DNA of 64,000 bases from Salinispora vitiensis (GTDB taxonomy: Bacteria > Actinomycetota > Actinomycetes > Mycobacteriales > Micromonosporaceae), in assembly GCF_000378825.1 (NCBI RefSeq), contig NZ_KB900389.1, positions 1-64,000 on the forward strand. Reading direction: 5' to 3'. The notes below the pieces were generated by a model that was not told the origin of the DNA, made no database searches, and was given only the letters and a program-made list of their open reading frames with translations. Positions 32,077 through 39,829 of the stretch are shown here, one piece after another. Position 1 is the stretch's first letter; the number at the start of each line of letters is the position of its first letter. The position numbers and the translations under genes are program-made.

Positions 32077-32195
32077 AGGCGCTCACCGTCCGCGCGGTGC
32101 AGGTCGCGGCGGGCACCGTGCTGAGTTCCCGCTCCCACGGCGCGCATCGCCGCGACCTGCCCCCACGTACGCCGTTGGCCCCGTTCTGGTCCCAT
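32073..32195 (-). CDS. first gene of the operon, 40-aa basic peptide
   Basis: Begins GPERGQRRTWGQVAAMRA. GGAGAGACGCC precedes the ATG and the stop overlaps the next start. The small size makes it uncertain, but the coupling argues for translation. Confidence 0.5.
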   Translation of the reverse strand: MGPERGQRRTWGQVAAMRAVGAGTQHGARRDLHRADGERL

Positions 32196-32389
32196 GGCGT
32201 CTCTCCGTAATGTCATTGCCAAAGAGGTACGCAGGGCAGCGTTTTATGCGCGACGTGCTCGTGGGTTCCCGTCCACGGTTCGTCGCTGCCACAAGGGTCC
32301 CGTTTGCCCCGCATCCACTGTGGTTCACACACACAGTAGCCCGTGGATCGCAACGTGCAAAGGATCTCGCGTGTGCGACGATCAAATCT

Positions 32390-32659
32390 ATGGCCGATCG
32401 GATGAGTGCCGAAGAGCGTGATAGAGCGTTCTGGGAGACACTTCTGGACAGCAAACGGTCCGGAGTCAAGCGGTCCATCGCGCAGATTGCCAGGGCGTCC
32501 GGCGTGAGCAAGTCCTTTGTGACGGGCCGGTTGGGGGAGCTGCTACGCGCGGGACTGGTTAATCATGCGCGGCATCCGGGAGGGGACCGTCAGCCCCCGG
32601 CGAACGTGTGGTGGCTGACCAGTGCGGGCCGCCGGTACGCCGAGCAGTCCCACCGGTAG
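32390..32659 (+). CDS. MarR/winged-helix-like regulator, 89 aa
   Basis: ADRMSAEERDRAFWETLLDSKR and IAQIARASGVSKSFVTGRLGELLRAGLVNHARH form a winged helix; VWWLTSAGRRYAEQ is the wing and dimer part. The ATG directly follows AATCT with no ribosome site, so leaderless translation is likely. Divergent from the overlapping operon at 32195, which it may regulate. Confidence 0.75.
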   Translation: MADRMSAEERDRAFWETLLDSKRSGVKRSIAQIARASGVSKSFVTGRLGELLRAGLVNHARHPGGDRQPPANVWWLTSAGRRYAEQSHR

Positions 32660-32667
32660 AACACAGC

Positions 32668-32695
32668 GGAAGGGCCGGCACCCGCCGGCCCTTCC
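32668..32695 (+). terminator. hairpin terminator
   Basis: Arms GGAAGGGCCGGC and GCCGGCCCTTCC after the winged-helix gene. The rest of 32696-32874 has no gene; a short CGCCCGC tandem repeat lies at about 32847-32872. Confidence 0.7.
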
Positions 32696-32874
32696 TTCCG
32701 AACCCACCCCGTTCCTTGCGGTGCAAGGCTGCGGATTGTCCTGCCAACCGAAGCGCCCGTTCACAGGCACGCGCTAGCACCCCCCAGCGCGGCGCGTAGC
32801 CAGAATGGTCTCTAGTTGTGTTTGGACGCCTCCCAGCCTAGCGCGTCACGCCGCCCGCCGCCCGCCGCCCGCCG

Positions 32875-33123
32875 TCAAGCGTTGTCGCGACGCCGGATCT
32901 CAGCATGAACTTTTGAGATTATTCGGTCGTATTCGACCACACGCTGATGCATCAGCTTTGCGTGGTTCCGTGCATCGTCTGCCCTGGCATCGGCGCGGGA
33001 CGAGAGGGTTTCGGCGATGGATTCAAGGCCGGCGGCGTGCTCTTGGATCGACTGGCGTTTATCAGAAAGCGCCAGCTTGATTTCCTCAAGATCGCTGGTA
33101 GCGAACATCATATCGATCCCCAT
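32875..33123 (-). CDS. coiled-coil hypothetical protein, 82 aa
   Basis: Charged helical protein (LEEIKLALSDKRQSIQEHAAGLESIAETLSSRADARADDARNHAKL), a coiled coil. The start may be the ATG at 33123 or the one at 33111 (better ribosome spacing). Led by a module promoter at 33160-33214. Confidence 0.7.
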   Translation of the reverse strand: MGIDMMFATSDLEEIKLALSDKRQSIQEHAAGLESIAETLSSRADARADDARNHAKLMHQRVVEYDRIISKVHAEIRRRDNA

Positions 33124-33159
33124 TCCTGGCGGCCGTGCCTCGGTTACGGGGTTGGTTTT

Positions 33160-33214
33160 GGCGAGGGTTCCAGCCTTCACCACTTGACCACACCAACCCA
33201 ACAGAAGGTGTCAA
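33160..33214 (-). promoter_or_regulatory. module promoter plus GGCTGGAA leader (degenerate stem)
   Basis: On the minus strand TTGACA (33209-33214), spacer CCTTCTGTTGGGTTGG, TGTGGT. The loop GGCTGGAA is present but the stem no longer pairs well. Confidence 0.65.
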
Positions 33215-33282
33215 GCAATACTTGGGACTTTTTGATGGCCTGGTTTGTGTCTGTCCGGGCCTGCCCGAGACGGGCCCCGGTT

Positions 33283-33507
33283 CTACGGCCAGAGACCCAA
33301 GCTCATTTCGTACTCTTCCTGGGCTGTCGCCGCCCAGTAGCCCCGGTCCTCAAGGTACCGCTCGCACGCGGCCTCAGCCCTGGCCACACTTTCGGTCCAC
33401 TGGTCGTCTTCGCTGAGGTACCGGAGTTCGGCGTCGCACTCGCGTACTTGCGCCACGCTCTCGTGGCGGCCATCGCAGTGACCGCACCGAATCGACGGCA
33501 TCGCCAT
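33283..33507 (-). CDS. small Cys/Glu-rich protein, 74 aa
   Basis: CGHCDGRHESVAQVREC suggests a zinc knuckle; the rest is an acidic helical segment (DDQWTESVARAEAACERYLEDRGYWAATAQEEYEM). CCGAGAGGAGCCGTC precedes the ATG. Own promoter at 33531-33583. Confidence 0.7.
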   Translation of the reverse strand: MAMPSIRCGHCDGRHESVAQVRECDAELRYLSEDDQWTESVARAEAACERYLEDRGYWAATAQEEYEMSLGLWP

Positions 33508-33530
33508 GACGGCTCCTCTCGGTTGGTGTG

Positions 33531-33583
33531 TGAGGTTCCAGCCCCTCACCACTTGACCATACCGACCCAATAGAAACTGTCAA
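33531..33583 (-). promoter_or_regulatory. module promoter plus GGCTGGAA hairpin
   Basis: On the minus strand TTGACA (33578-33583), 16 bp spacer GTTTCTATTGGGTCGG, TATGGT (33556-33561). Hairpin TGAGG-GGCTGGAA-CCTCA (33531-33548), an A-to-G loop variant. Confidence 0.82.
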
Positions 33584-33637
33584 GCAATGTTTGATGACTT
33601 TTGTTGGTCGGGCTTGTCCAACCCCAACCTTGATGGA

Positions 33638-33895
33638 TTAGCCGCGATCGCCTCGGCTCCTCGTCTCAGACGATGGTGGGCGTCCCCGGCGTGGGCGAGT
33701 TTTCCACCAGGGGTCGAACACCGATGGCAACCACACCTGGTGAGGGCTGTCGGGATTCAGCGATGGCGGTGGAGCGGGCTGGGTCGCGTCCCGGGCGTGC
33801 GCCTGTTCGGCTGCCTGTAGCGCGCGGGTGATAGCTGAGGGGTGTACCCCGTGGCGGCGGGCCAACTCCGCGCGGGTTTCGGGGGCTTCATCCAC
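33638..33895 (-). CDS. HTH-like hypothetical protein, 85 aa
   Basis: TRAELARRHGVHPSAITRALQAAEQAHA is an HTH-like segment; the C-terminal half is Pro/Arg-rich. Starts just after the terminator of the 33954 gene. Weak start signals (GTG). Confidence 0.5.
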   Translation of the reverse strand: MDEAPETRAELARRHGVHPSAITRALQAAEQAHARDATQPAPPPSLNPDSPHQVWLPSVFDPWWKTRPRRGRPPSSETRSRGDRG

Positions 33896-33916
33896 AAACG
33901 GATTCTCTCTGTCCGG

Positions 33917-33946
33917 CCCCGGCGGGTGGACGTGCACCCGCCGGGG
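33917..33946 (-). terminator. hairpin terminator
   Basis: Arms CCCCGGCGGGTG and CACCCGCCGGGG directly after the stop of the 33954-35213 gene. Confidence 0.75.
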
Positions 33947-33953
33947 CTCGTGA

Positions 33954-35213
33954 TCACGCGAACGACAGTTCGTATCGAGCGTAAAGGTTACATTTCGCGC
34001 ACACTAGGCCGGGGATACCGGAGTTGTCTTGCCGGGGGAAGCGGGCCCCGACCCACCGGAGGCACTCGGCGCACGTACCCGCGTTGCGGGTGTTGCGTTC
34101 GCGCTCGCGGCGGGGTGGGGAGAACTCCCAGCGCCGGTAGGCGAACTGCGCTTCCTGCTTGTTGGTGTGTTCGGTGCTCTGTCCCTCGTCCGGGTCGCCG
34201 TCCTCCCCGGTCCATCCGCTGCCTTTGCTGTAGACGCGCACCTCCCAGCGTGTGGTGGTGGTGCCGTCAGACAGCGAGATGGTGATCTCGTCCAGGGCCG
34301 CGCGGCGATTCCCGCCGAGGCCCTTGTCGTGCAGGTTCACCGAGCTGCGGGAGGTCTCGGTCAGGGTGGCCACGCGGGCTATCTCCTCCTCCTCGGCCTT
34401 TCGGGCGGCGGCCTCTCGGGCGGCCTTCCGCTTTGCCCGCTGCTGCCGGCGCCGCTCGTCGGCTTCACCCGCGACGCGCAACTGTTCGGCGGCGGCCCGG
34501 CTCTGCGCGTCACAGCGGGCGGTGTAGTCCTCGTGACTCTCCGGCGGGTTGGTGGTGCAATCCACGGATGAGGCATGCCGGGTTTCCCACCGGCCGCCGC
34601 CGCTCTCGCGGATCATCATCGTGGCGGCTGGCGCGTCGAGCCGGCCGGCGCTGACGGTGACCCCGCACAACGCACACGGGGTGCCGGCGGCGACGTTGCG
34701 GGTGGGGCACTGCCCGAAGTGCTCGACCTCGATGTTCTCGCCATGACCGACGAGATGGCCGGTTTCGGCGTAGACGGTGGTCTGGCACCAGCGGCACCGT
34801 GCCTCGCGGCGGTTGGGGCGCTGCGCCTCGGTGACGACGCTGACCTCTCCGTCTGGCACGGGATGCTCTTTGAGCAGGGCCGCGATCTTTCTCTGCGTCG
34901 TCGCCCCGAAGGCCGACTTGGCCGACTTGTAGTGCCGGCTCCACAACTTCCGCAGCCCCTCTGCCGCCACGATGGACACCGTCACGGTGGCATCCTGCAC
35001 GGCGTAGGGTTCACCGCCGCGATAGGTGTAGGCGTGCCCGGTCGTGACCTTGTCGACCGCCACCACGAGCGTGCCGACCGGCACGTCCACCACGTCACCG
35101 GGCTGAAGCCAAACCCCCTCGACGGCACCACCGCCTTTCCCGGCACCCAACGCGGTGATGGTTTTCCGCCACGCGGAGGTCTTCGGTTCCGCTGGCGGGA
35201 CGGTGATCTGCAT
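33954..35213 (-). CDS. large hypothetical protein with zinc-finger clusters, 419 aa
   Basis: Domains in order: a beta-rich N-terminal part (GVWLQPGDVVDVPVGTLVVAVD), a helical segment (AAEGLRKLWSRHYKSAK), a zinc region (CRWCQTTVYAE ... CALCGVTV), a charged coiled coil (about residues 260-300, RRRQQRAKRKAAREAAARKAEEEE), a beta part, and a C-terminal CAECLRWVGAR...CAKCNLYAR. AGGAGGGCAGGAACT precedes the ATG. Function unknown; nucleic-acid binding is plausible. Confidence 0.7.
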   Translation of the reverse strand: MQITVPPAEPKTSAWRKTITALGAGKGGGAVEGVWLQPGDVVDVPVGTLVVAVDKVTTGHAYTYRGGEPYAVQDATVTVSIVAAEGLRKLWSRHYKSAKSAFGATTQRKIAALLKEHPVPDGEVSVVTEAQRPNRREARCRWCQTTVYAETGHLVGHGENIEVEHFGQCPTRNVAAGTPCALCGVTVSAGRLDAPAATMMIRESGGGRWETRHASSVDCTTNPPESHEDYTARCDAQSRAAAEQLRVAGEADERRRQQRAKRKAAREAAARKAEEEEIARVATLTETSRSSVNLHDKGLGGNRRAALDEITISLSDGTTTTRWEVRVYSKGSGWTGEDGDPDEGQSTEHTNKQEAQFAYRRWEFSPPRRERERNTRNAGTCAECLRWVGARFPRQDNSGIPGLVCAKCNLYARYELSFA

Positions 35214-35242
35214 AGTTCCTGCCCTCCTGGATGGTGGCCCGT

Positions 35243-35354
35243 TTACGGGACTGCCCTCGACCAATCCAGTCTGGAGCACCGAACCATAATTCGCAAGCCA
35301 AGTTGCGAATTATGGTTTGCAGAGTGGCCGACCCGGAGAGCTTGTCGAGGGCAT
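35243..35354. promoter_or_regulatory. nested inverted repeats upstream of the 33954-35213 gene
   Basis: Outer arms TGCCCTCGAC (near 35245) and GTCGAGGGCA (near 35350); inner arms ACCATAATTCGCAA (35283) and its complement (35303-35316) around 6 bases. The inner AT-rich arms cover a likely promoter. A regulator-binding site or cruciform is plausible. Confidence 0.65.
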
Positions 35355-35472
35355 CCACCAGAGCCGGCCACCATCAGCGTGGCCACCACCAACACGCGCG
35401 ATGATGTTGGGTCAGCCTCCCCAGGAGCATCGAGCCGGGTCCTACCTAGGCTGACTAGGCCACCGCGGCGTT

Positions 35473-35557
35473 GAAAAGGCCGGGGCCCACCTCCAGCGGG
35501 CCCCGGCCCTTTTCCGCGCACTTCGGCTCGGGCTAGCGGCCCGTGCCGGCCGGTCCA
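35473..35557 (-). repeat. duplicated terminator and holin 3' end, copy 1
   Basis: Matches 36055-36140. The downstream 40 bases (TTTTCCG...CCGGCCGG) are nearly identical and carry the last codons and stop of the holin-like gene. The terminator loop in the two copies is inverted. Confidence 0.75.
35478..35508. terminator. terminator copy 1 (loop ACCTCCAGC)
   Basis: Arms GGCCGGGGCCC and GGGCCCCGGCC around a 9-base loop, followed by TTTT. Confidence 0.75.
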
Positions 35558-35702
35558 TCGGAGGAACTGGAGATCGTTCTCCCCAGGTATCAGGAGGGAT
35601 GCCACCCGAGCCCAACAGAAGGCAATCAAGTACGATCCCTTGCGAGCCCGAAGGGTTTAGATGGGGACGCCGCTGCCAACTAGCAACGACGCCCCCGTGC
35701 TG

Positions 35703-35885
35703 TTACTGCTTACGTGAGTTGTGGCTCACGTTGAGCAACAGGATCAGCACAAGGGGCCCAACCCCAAGATTGGGCCCCTTGTTGCTGGTCAGTGCCTCAA
35801 AGGCAGAGGCCAGCTCACAGGCCACGCCAAGCTCTACAGCTAGGGCGATCTTGCGCTTTTCCTGTTCCTCGGGTGATTCCACCAT
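35703..35885 (-). CDS. small hypothetical protein, 60 aa
   Basis: ATG with GGAAGGGACCG upstream. Acidic helical N-terminal half (ESPEEQEKRKIALAVELGVACELASAFEALT) and hydrophobic C-terminus (VGPLVLILLLNV). The hairpin AAGGGGCCCAA...TTGGGCCCCTT (35751-35780) lies inside the frame and may be a terminator that ended an older, shorter gene. A decayed copy lies at 56029-56104. Confidence 0.55.
   Translation of the reverse strand: MVESPEEQEKRKIALAVELGVACELASAFEALTSNKGPNLGVGPLVLILLLNVSHNSRKQ
35751..35780. terminator. hairpin within the 35703 reading frame
   Basis: Arms AAGGGGCCCAA and TTGGGCCCCTT; a second hairpin ACGTGAG...CTCACGT sits at 35712-35731. Confidence 0.5.
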
Positions 35886-36058
35886 CGGTCCCTTCCGTCG
35901 GATGCCCCGCTACGGGAGCCCGAAAAGGCCCCCGCGATCCTGCGGGCCCGCCGTGGCACCGGGGGCGATCACGCCAGTGCCACGCGTCATCCTCGATCGC
36001 CGCGTGCAGGCACGGCCTAGTCCCGTCCTTGACAGGCGTACCGCACCGTGCCTGGAAA

Positions 36059-36089
36059 GGCCGGGGCCCGCTGGAGGTGGGCCCCGGCC
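36059..36089. terminator. terminator copy 2 (loop GCTGGAGGT)
   Basis: Same 11-bp arms as copy 1, but the loop is the exact reverse complement. Follows the holin-like gene. Confidence 0.8.
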
Positions 36090-36112
36090 TTTTCCGTGTA
36101 CTTCGGCTCGGG

Positions 36113-36466
36113 CTAGCGGCCCGTGCCGGCCGGCGGCACATACACCGGCGTACCGGTGTGGATGCCGATCGACAGCACCCACCGGCCCAGCCACCGCGCC
36201 GACCGCGCTACCCCACTGGTGCCGGTGCGCTGCTCCAGCCACCGGCCGGCGGCGTAGATGGCCGCGCCCGCAGCAAGGGCCATCACCTCAATGAGCCAGG
36301 TTTCGTCCATCCGGATTCCCGAGCGGGCCGCCAGGTAGGCGGCGACCAGCGCGGCGACGTGTCCGAGCGCCATCGGCCACACCGTGCGGATGTAGGCTGC
36401 GGCCCGGTCCGATACCCGCTTAAGCGCCTCGGACGGCGGTGATGGGTTAGCCGTCTGCTCGTTCAT
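36113..36466 (-). CDS. holin-like two-TM protein, 117 aa
   Basis: Two hydrophobic helices (WPMALGHVAALVAAYLAARSG and WLIEVMALAAGAAIYAAGRWL) with a charged N-terminus and C-terminal tail. Last gene of a three-gene membrane operon (37401 to 36113), followed by a terminator. Holins release the endolysin, whose gene is at 61882 here, so the lysis module is split. Confidence 0.65.
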   Translation of the reverse strand: MNEQTANPSPPSEALKRVSDRAAAYIRTVWPMALGHVAALVAAYLAARSGIRMDETWLIEVMALAAGAAIYAAGRWLEQRTGTSGVARSARWLGRWVLSIGIHTGTPVYVPPAGTGR

Positions 36467-36513
36467 CGCTGTTCCCCCGTTTCTCGTGGTTGTCAGTTCA
36501 ATGCGACCGGTAG

Positions 36514-36891
36514 TCAGGACCGAGGTCCGTGATTGCCGGTCGCGCCGATCACCGCGTCTGGGTCGTGTCCGAGGTGCATCACCGCCAGCCGTAGCCGCTG
36601 GTGCTGCTCCCACAGGGCCCAAAACTGTGCCGTGCGCTGGTCCAGTTCCGCGGTGACCTCCGTCAGCCGAGCCCACGTCTGCTCGAGCTGCCTGTCTGTG
36701 CGGGCGTCCACGTGGGCGTCCCGGTCGTGATCCAGGCGTGCCCGCGCCGTGTCGTTGGACGCCTCGGCGGCCCGCCAACTGCTGCGGGTGCCATAGAGTC
36801 CCGTGGCCACCCCGATGAGGGCGGCGATGATCGGTCCGACAATCTGCCACCATGCCGGCCACCCGGCCGCCTGTACCTCGACGGCCCCCAC
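36514..36891 (-). CDS. membrane-anchored coiled-coil protein (lysis accessory-like), 125 aa
   Basis: One N-terminal transmembrane helix (WWQIVGPIIAALIGVATGLYG) and a long charged helix (residues about 45-100) likely to form a coiled coil. GTG start. It may be an antiholin- or spanin-like partner, but the identity is open. Confidence 0.65.
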   Translation of the reverse strand: MGAVEVQAAGWPAWWQIVGPIIAALIGVATGLYGTRSSWRAAEASNDTARARLDHDRDAHVDARTDRQLEQTWARLTEVTAELDQRTAQFWALWEQHQRLRLAVMHLGHDPDAVIGATGNHGPRS

Positions 36892-36894
36892 CGG

Positions 36895-37401
36895 CTACCT
36901 CCGGTCCGGTGGCGTGGCGCGGGCAACCAGCAGCGCCACCGCCGTGACGAACGCGCCGACTCCTACCGCCCGCCAGGACGGCACTTGCCAGGTCAGGACG
37001 TAGGTGGCGGTCAGGACGGCGAGCCATCCGAGGTGCCAGCCGGCCAGCAGCGCCAGGCCGAGTCGTAGCCGCCGGCCCCGGCCAGCGCGGTACTGCCCGT
37101 AGCCGTAGACGATGTAGAGCAGCAACGCGGCCAGGGCTACGCCGTAGGTTCGCATCCCGCCCGGGATCTGCCGGGCCAGATCGTAGGCCGGTGAGGAGTA
37201 CACACGGTCACCGATCAGGGCCAGGCCGATCACGTCCCAACCTGTCGCGGTGATCAACATCAGCCCGACAGCACGCCAGGACAGCACGGCCACCCGTGCC
37301 CGGGTGGGGGACAGTCGCTGCCAGGTACCCGCCGGTGTCGTGGATGGTGCGTGTAGTCCGGTGCCGACGCGAGGCGTGGACGTGGAAAGAGTGCCTATCA
37401 C
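36895..37401 (-). CDS. multi-TM membrane protein, 168 aa
   Basis: Four predicted transmembrane helices, for example VGLMLITATGWDVIGLALIG, GVALAALLLYIVYGYG, LGLALLAGWHLGWLAVLTAT and AVGVGAFVTAVALLVA. First gene of the operon; GTG start with GGGGGTTTAG upstream. Four bases separate its stop from the next start. Role unknown, probably in lysis or superinfection exclusion. Confidence 0.65.
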   Translation of the reverse strand: MIGTLSTSTPRVGTGLHAPSTTPAGTWQRLSPTRARVAVLSWRAVGLMLITATGWDVIGLALIGDRVYSSPAYDLARQIPGGMRTYGVALAALLLYIVYGYGQYRAGRGRRLRLGLALLAGWHLGWLAVLTATYVLTWQVPSWRAVGVGAFVTAVALLVARATPPDRR

Positions 37402-37612
37402 CTAAACCCCCGTGCAGGTGACAAAACCGATCATATGAACATGCGCCGATGTGTTGCTGTGGTCCATAGTGTCAGCTCCATCGGAGGAACCGGGGACCGA
37501 CCCGCCGTACACCTGTACGACAAGTGCGTGGCGGGGCCTGAGGGAGCATCCCGAATAGCGGCAGCGACACTGGACAGGTTCGCCTACCAGTTCCCATGAT
37601 CCGGAGAGGCCG

Positions 37613-37861
37613 ATGACCGAAACCCTGACAGCCGAAACCGTCTGGCAACTGATGGACCTGGACATCGCTCGTGATCCGGTGATCGCCGTGTCGGGCTCCC
37701 TTGGTGCGTGCGCGGTCACGGCCGAGTTCGCCACGGCGGCCGGGATGGCTGTCATCGCGTCCCGGGTCGACATCGTGGCCCGATGGGGTGACGGGCCGAT
37801 CACCGAGCGGTGGTGTCAGACCGTGGCGGACGAACTGGCTGCGCGGATCACCGGCGTATGA
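37613..37861 (+). CDS. hypothetical protein, 82 aa
   Basis: GGAGAGGCCG before the ATG. Helix- and Ala-rich (WQLMDLDIARDPVIAVSGSLGACAVTAEFATAAGMAVIASRVD). Divergent from the membrane operon. No family. Confidence 0.7.
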   Translation: MTETLTAETVWQLMDLDIARDPVIAVSGSLGACAVTAEFATAAGMAVIASRVDIVARWGDGPITERWCQTVADELAARITGV

Positions 37862-37927
37862 GCCTCACCCTCACCCCTGACTGCATGGAACACCATTGAG
37901 GGTCACATAAAATCCGCACAATGACGC

Positions 37928-37998
37928 TTGACTGATTCTATGTGACCGATTAGTGTGGGTGTTGGCAGGCAGCGAGCTTCCGAAGCAGTGCCCGCCAC
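37928..37998 (+). promoter_or_regulatory. module promoter, leader hairpin degenerate
   Basis: TTGACT (37928), 17 bp spacer GATTCTATGTGACCGAT, TAGTGT (37951). The leader has no AGCTGGAA loop, only a weaker pairing around GCGAGCTTCCG. Confidence 0.75.
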
Positions 37999-38108
37999 CG
38001 AGAGGACACTCAACCCCCGAACGGAGAAGCTGTGTACGTGACCCTCTCGGGGTCATGGCGGTGCTGATGATCCGCCACTTTGAGTTGCCGACCAAGGAGG
38101 TACCCGCG

Positions 38109-38390
38109 ATGACCGCACAGGACGACCAACAGGCGGCGGAACAGCGGATCGCCCTCAGCATCGCCGCGCACGGAGTCCGTTTGGATTCCGCGCGGCGGCG
38201 GACGGACTTGCGGCGATCGCTGGTCGAAATCGAGAGGGCGGCGGCGGAACTCTGCAAGGAGCTCGACACTGGTAGAAAGCTGTCTGGATCGGAACTTGTC
38301 AAGCTGGTGTCGCACGCCGCCACCGCGCAGTCACACGCGACCGCACTCTCTGTGCTGGAGTCCCTCGCGTGGGCTTTGCCCGATCAGTAA
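38109..38390 (+). CDS. helical hypothetical protein, 93 aa
   Basis: AAGGAGGT eight bases before the ATG. Charged helix-rich protein (DDQQAAEQRIALSIAAHGVRLDSARRRTDLRRSLVEIERAAAELCKELD). A 20-base direct repeat (CCCCGAACGGAGAAGC) flanks the gene at 38013 and 38395. No function assigned. Confidence 0.7.
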   Translation: MTAQDDQQAAEQRIALSIAAHGVRLDSARRRTDLRRSLVEIERAAAELCKELDTGRKLSGSELVKLVSHAATAQSHATALSVLESLAWALPDQ

Positions 38391-38479
38391 GTGGCCCCCG
38401 AACGGAGAAGCCGGGTACACACCGTGACTCTATGTCGCTCCTTCCCATCGGGTTAGGCGACTGCTAGCATGACTGAATT

Positions 38480-38645
38480 CCCCGCCAAGGCGGGGGTCAT
38501 CCGTCGCTTAGCACACGATGCGGGCATCACGGATTATTGTCCCCGCCAACGCGGGGGTCCCCACACCTGTGGGGGTGTATCGGTCGTTGGCCGTACCAGC
38601 CTCTTGGTTAGGGGCACTTCCCCACGCATGTGGGGGTGGAATCAC
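38480..38645 (+). CRISPR. degenerate type I-E-like CRISPR remnant
   Basis: Four repeat-like units: R1 CCCCGCCAAGGCGGGGGTC (38480), R2 CCCCGCCAACGCGGGGGTC (38541), R3 CCCCACACCTGTGGGGGTG (38559) and R4 CCCCACGCATGTGGGGGTG (38620). R1-R2 and R3-R4 are each exactly 61 bases apart, the period of a 28-29 base I-E repeat plus a 32-33 base spacer. R2-R3 are 18 apart, implying about a 43-base deletion. No cas gene is in the window. Confidence 0.75.
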
Positions 38646-38652
38646 AGCAGTC

Positions 38653-38677
38653 AGGACCCCCGGATACCGGGGGTCCT
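38653..38677. terminator. hairpin after the CRISPR remnant
   Basis: AGGACCCCCGG-ATA-CCGGGGGTCCT. Confidence 0.65.
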
Positions 38678-38744
38678 AGCTTCTGTTGTGGTCAGTCGTC
38701 CGCGCGCACGCTCTAGGGCCCGGTCACTGCCCGGTATCAGCGAT

Positions 38745-38830
38745 GTCCGTCCTCACTGTTCGCTCGCCTTCCGGGCCACCCACTCAGCCTTCAGCTACCA
38801 CCGCACGCACGGCGGTAGCGACCCCACGGG
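38745..38830 (-). repeat. duplicated 3' end of the 39485 gene
   Basis: Matches 39474-39560 (offset 729). It encodes a diverged copy of the last codons (GVATAxRAVVAE...VARKASEQ), so part of that gene was copied downstream. No intact gene in 38678-38976. Confidence 0.65.
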
Positions 38831-38976
38831 GGGATCGGATTCGCGCGGAACGGCGGGAAGCCGCCACCGTCGAGGCGGAGGTGACCACTACCGCCGACGG
38901 AAGAATCGCGGTAGTGGAGTCCACCTCTCGACTCGCACTCGCGGTCGCCTACAAGGCAGCGCGACGACCTCGGCGG

Positions 38977-39426
38977 TCACGCCGGTCGTTCCGGAGAGCC
39001 GGGCGGACGCCGGTAGGTGTCGATGACCGCGGCTTGGGCCGCCCAGGAGACGTCGATCTGGTCGCTCATGGCGCGCAGGGTGCCGAGCCTCGCGCGTATC
39101 AACTGGTGCATCTCGTCCAGTGCCGCCGCGGCCACACGTCCCGCGTCGGCGTCGGCAGCCCGTACAGCCGCGTGCGCTGCGGCGATCTTCTGCGCGCTGC
39201 CGTCCCGGCGCGCTCGAGTCAGCCGGCCCCGCGCGGCGCTCAACCGGCGCCGGGCCGCTTTGCTCTCCGCGTCGAGCTCGGCGAACCGGGCTCCGCCGAC
39301 GACGCTCTCGGCCTCGGCCACCACGATCAAGTCGTTGAGCTTGGTCTCCTCGGCCGCCTCGATCGCGCGGAGCTGCTCGCGTTGACGAGACAGCGGGTTC
39401 CGCGGCATCGGCAGATCGCCGCTCAC
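38977..39426 (-). CDS. coiled-coil hypothetical protein, 149 aa
   Basis: GTG start. Highly charged helical protein (RQREQLRAIEAAEETKLNDLIVVAEAESVVGG; ELDAESKAARRRLSAARGRLTRARRD). Likely a coiled coil. Third in a leftward set after the integrase fragment. Unknown function. Confidence 0.6.
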   Translation of the reverse strand: MSGDLPMPRNPLSRQREQLRAIEAAEETKLNDLIVVAEAESVVGGARFAELDAESKAARRRLSAARGRLTRARRDGSAQKIAAAHAAVRAADADAGRVAAAALDEMHQLIRARLGTLRAMSDQIDVSWAAQAAVIDTYRRPPGSPERPA

Positions 39427-39484
39427 TCGTCGCCGTCCGGGGTGGCAGCCGAGTCGAGGTCAACTACCAAAGGGATGTCCGTCT

Positions 39485-39829
39485 TCACTGTTCGCTCGCC
39501 TTCCGGGCCACCTGCTCGGCCTCAGCTACCACCGCACGCGCGGCGGTAGCGACCCCACGGCACGAATCGCACTCGCCGCACCGATCAGCCAACCGCATGT
39601 CGGCCAATCCCGCCAACACCTCGAACCGTTGCTGCAACTCCGCCTCGGATGAGGCGGACACCAACACGACCTTGAGGCCGGCGAACGACGTGGGATGGTC
39701 ACCCACATTGACCATCTCAGACACCGAAAACGCCGCCTCGTCGGCCAACTCCCGCATCTCTCCCACGGTGACGCCGAGCATCACGACCACCTGACCCGTC
39801 AGCGGGTCCGAACCCAATCTCCTGAACAT
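39485..39829 (-). CDS. hypothetical protein with CGECDSC motif, 114 aa
   Basis: A beta/alpha N-terminal part (GQVVVMLGVTVGEMRELADEAAF) and C-terminal CGECDSCRGVATAARAVVAE. The Cys triplet may bind zinc. ATG follows the recombinase fragment stop. Its C-terminus is duplicated at 38745. Confidence 0.6.
   Translation of the reverse strand: MFRRLGSDPLTGQVVVMLGVTVGEMRELADEAAFSVSEMVNVGDHPTSFAGLKVVLVSASSEAELQQRFEVLAGLADMRLADRCGECDSCRGVATAARAVVAEAEQVARKASEQ

Noticed and set aside
38469..39026. Plus-strand ORF across the CRISPR remnant
   Set aside because: Composition is that of repeat hairpins and duplicated DNA; no start context.
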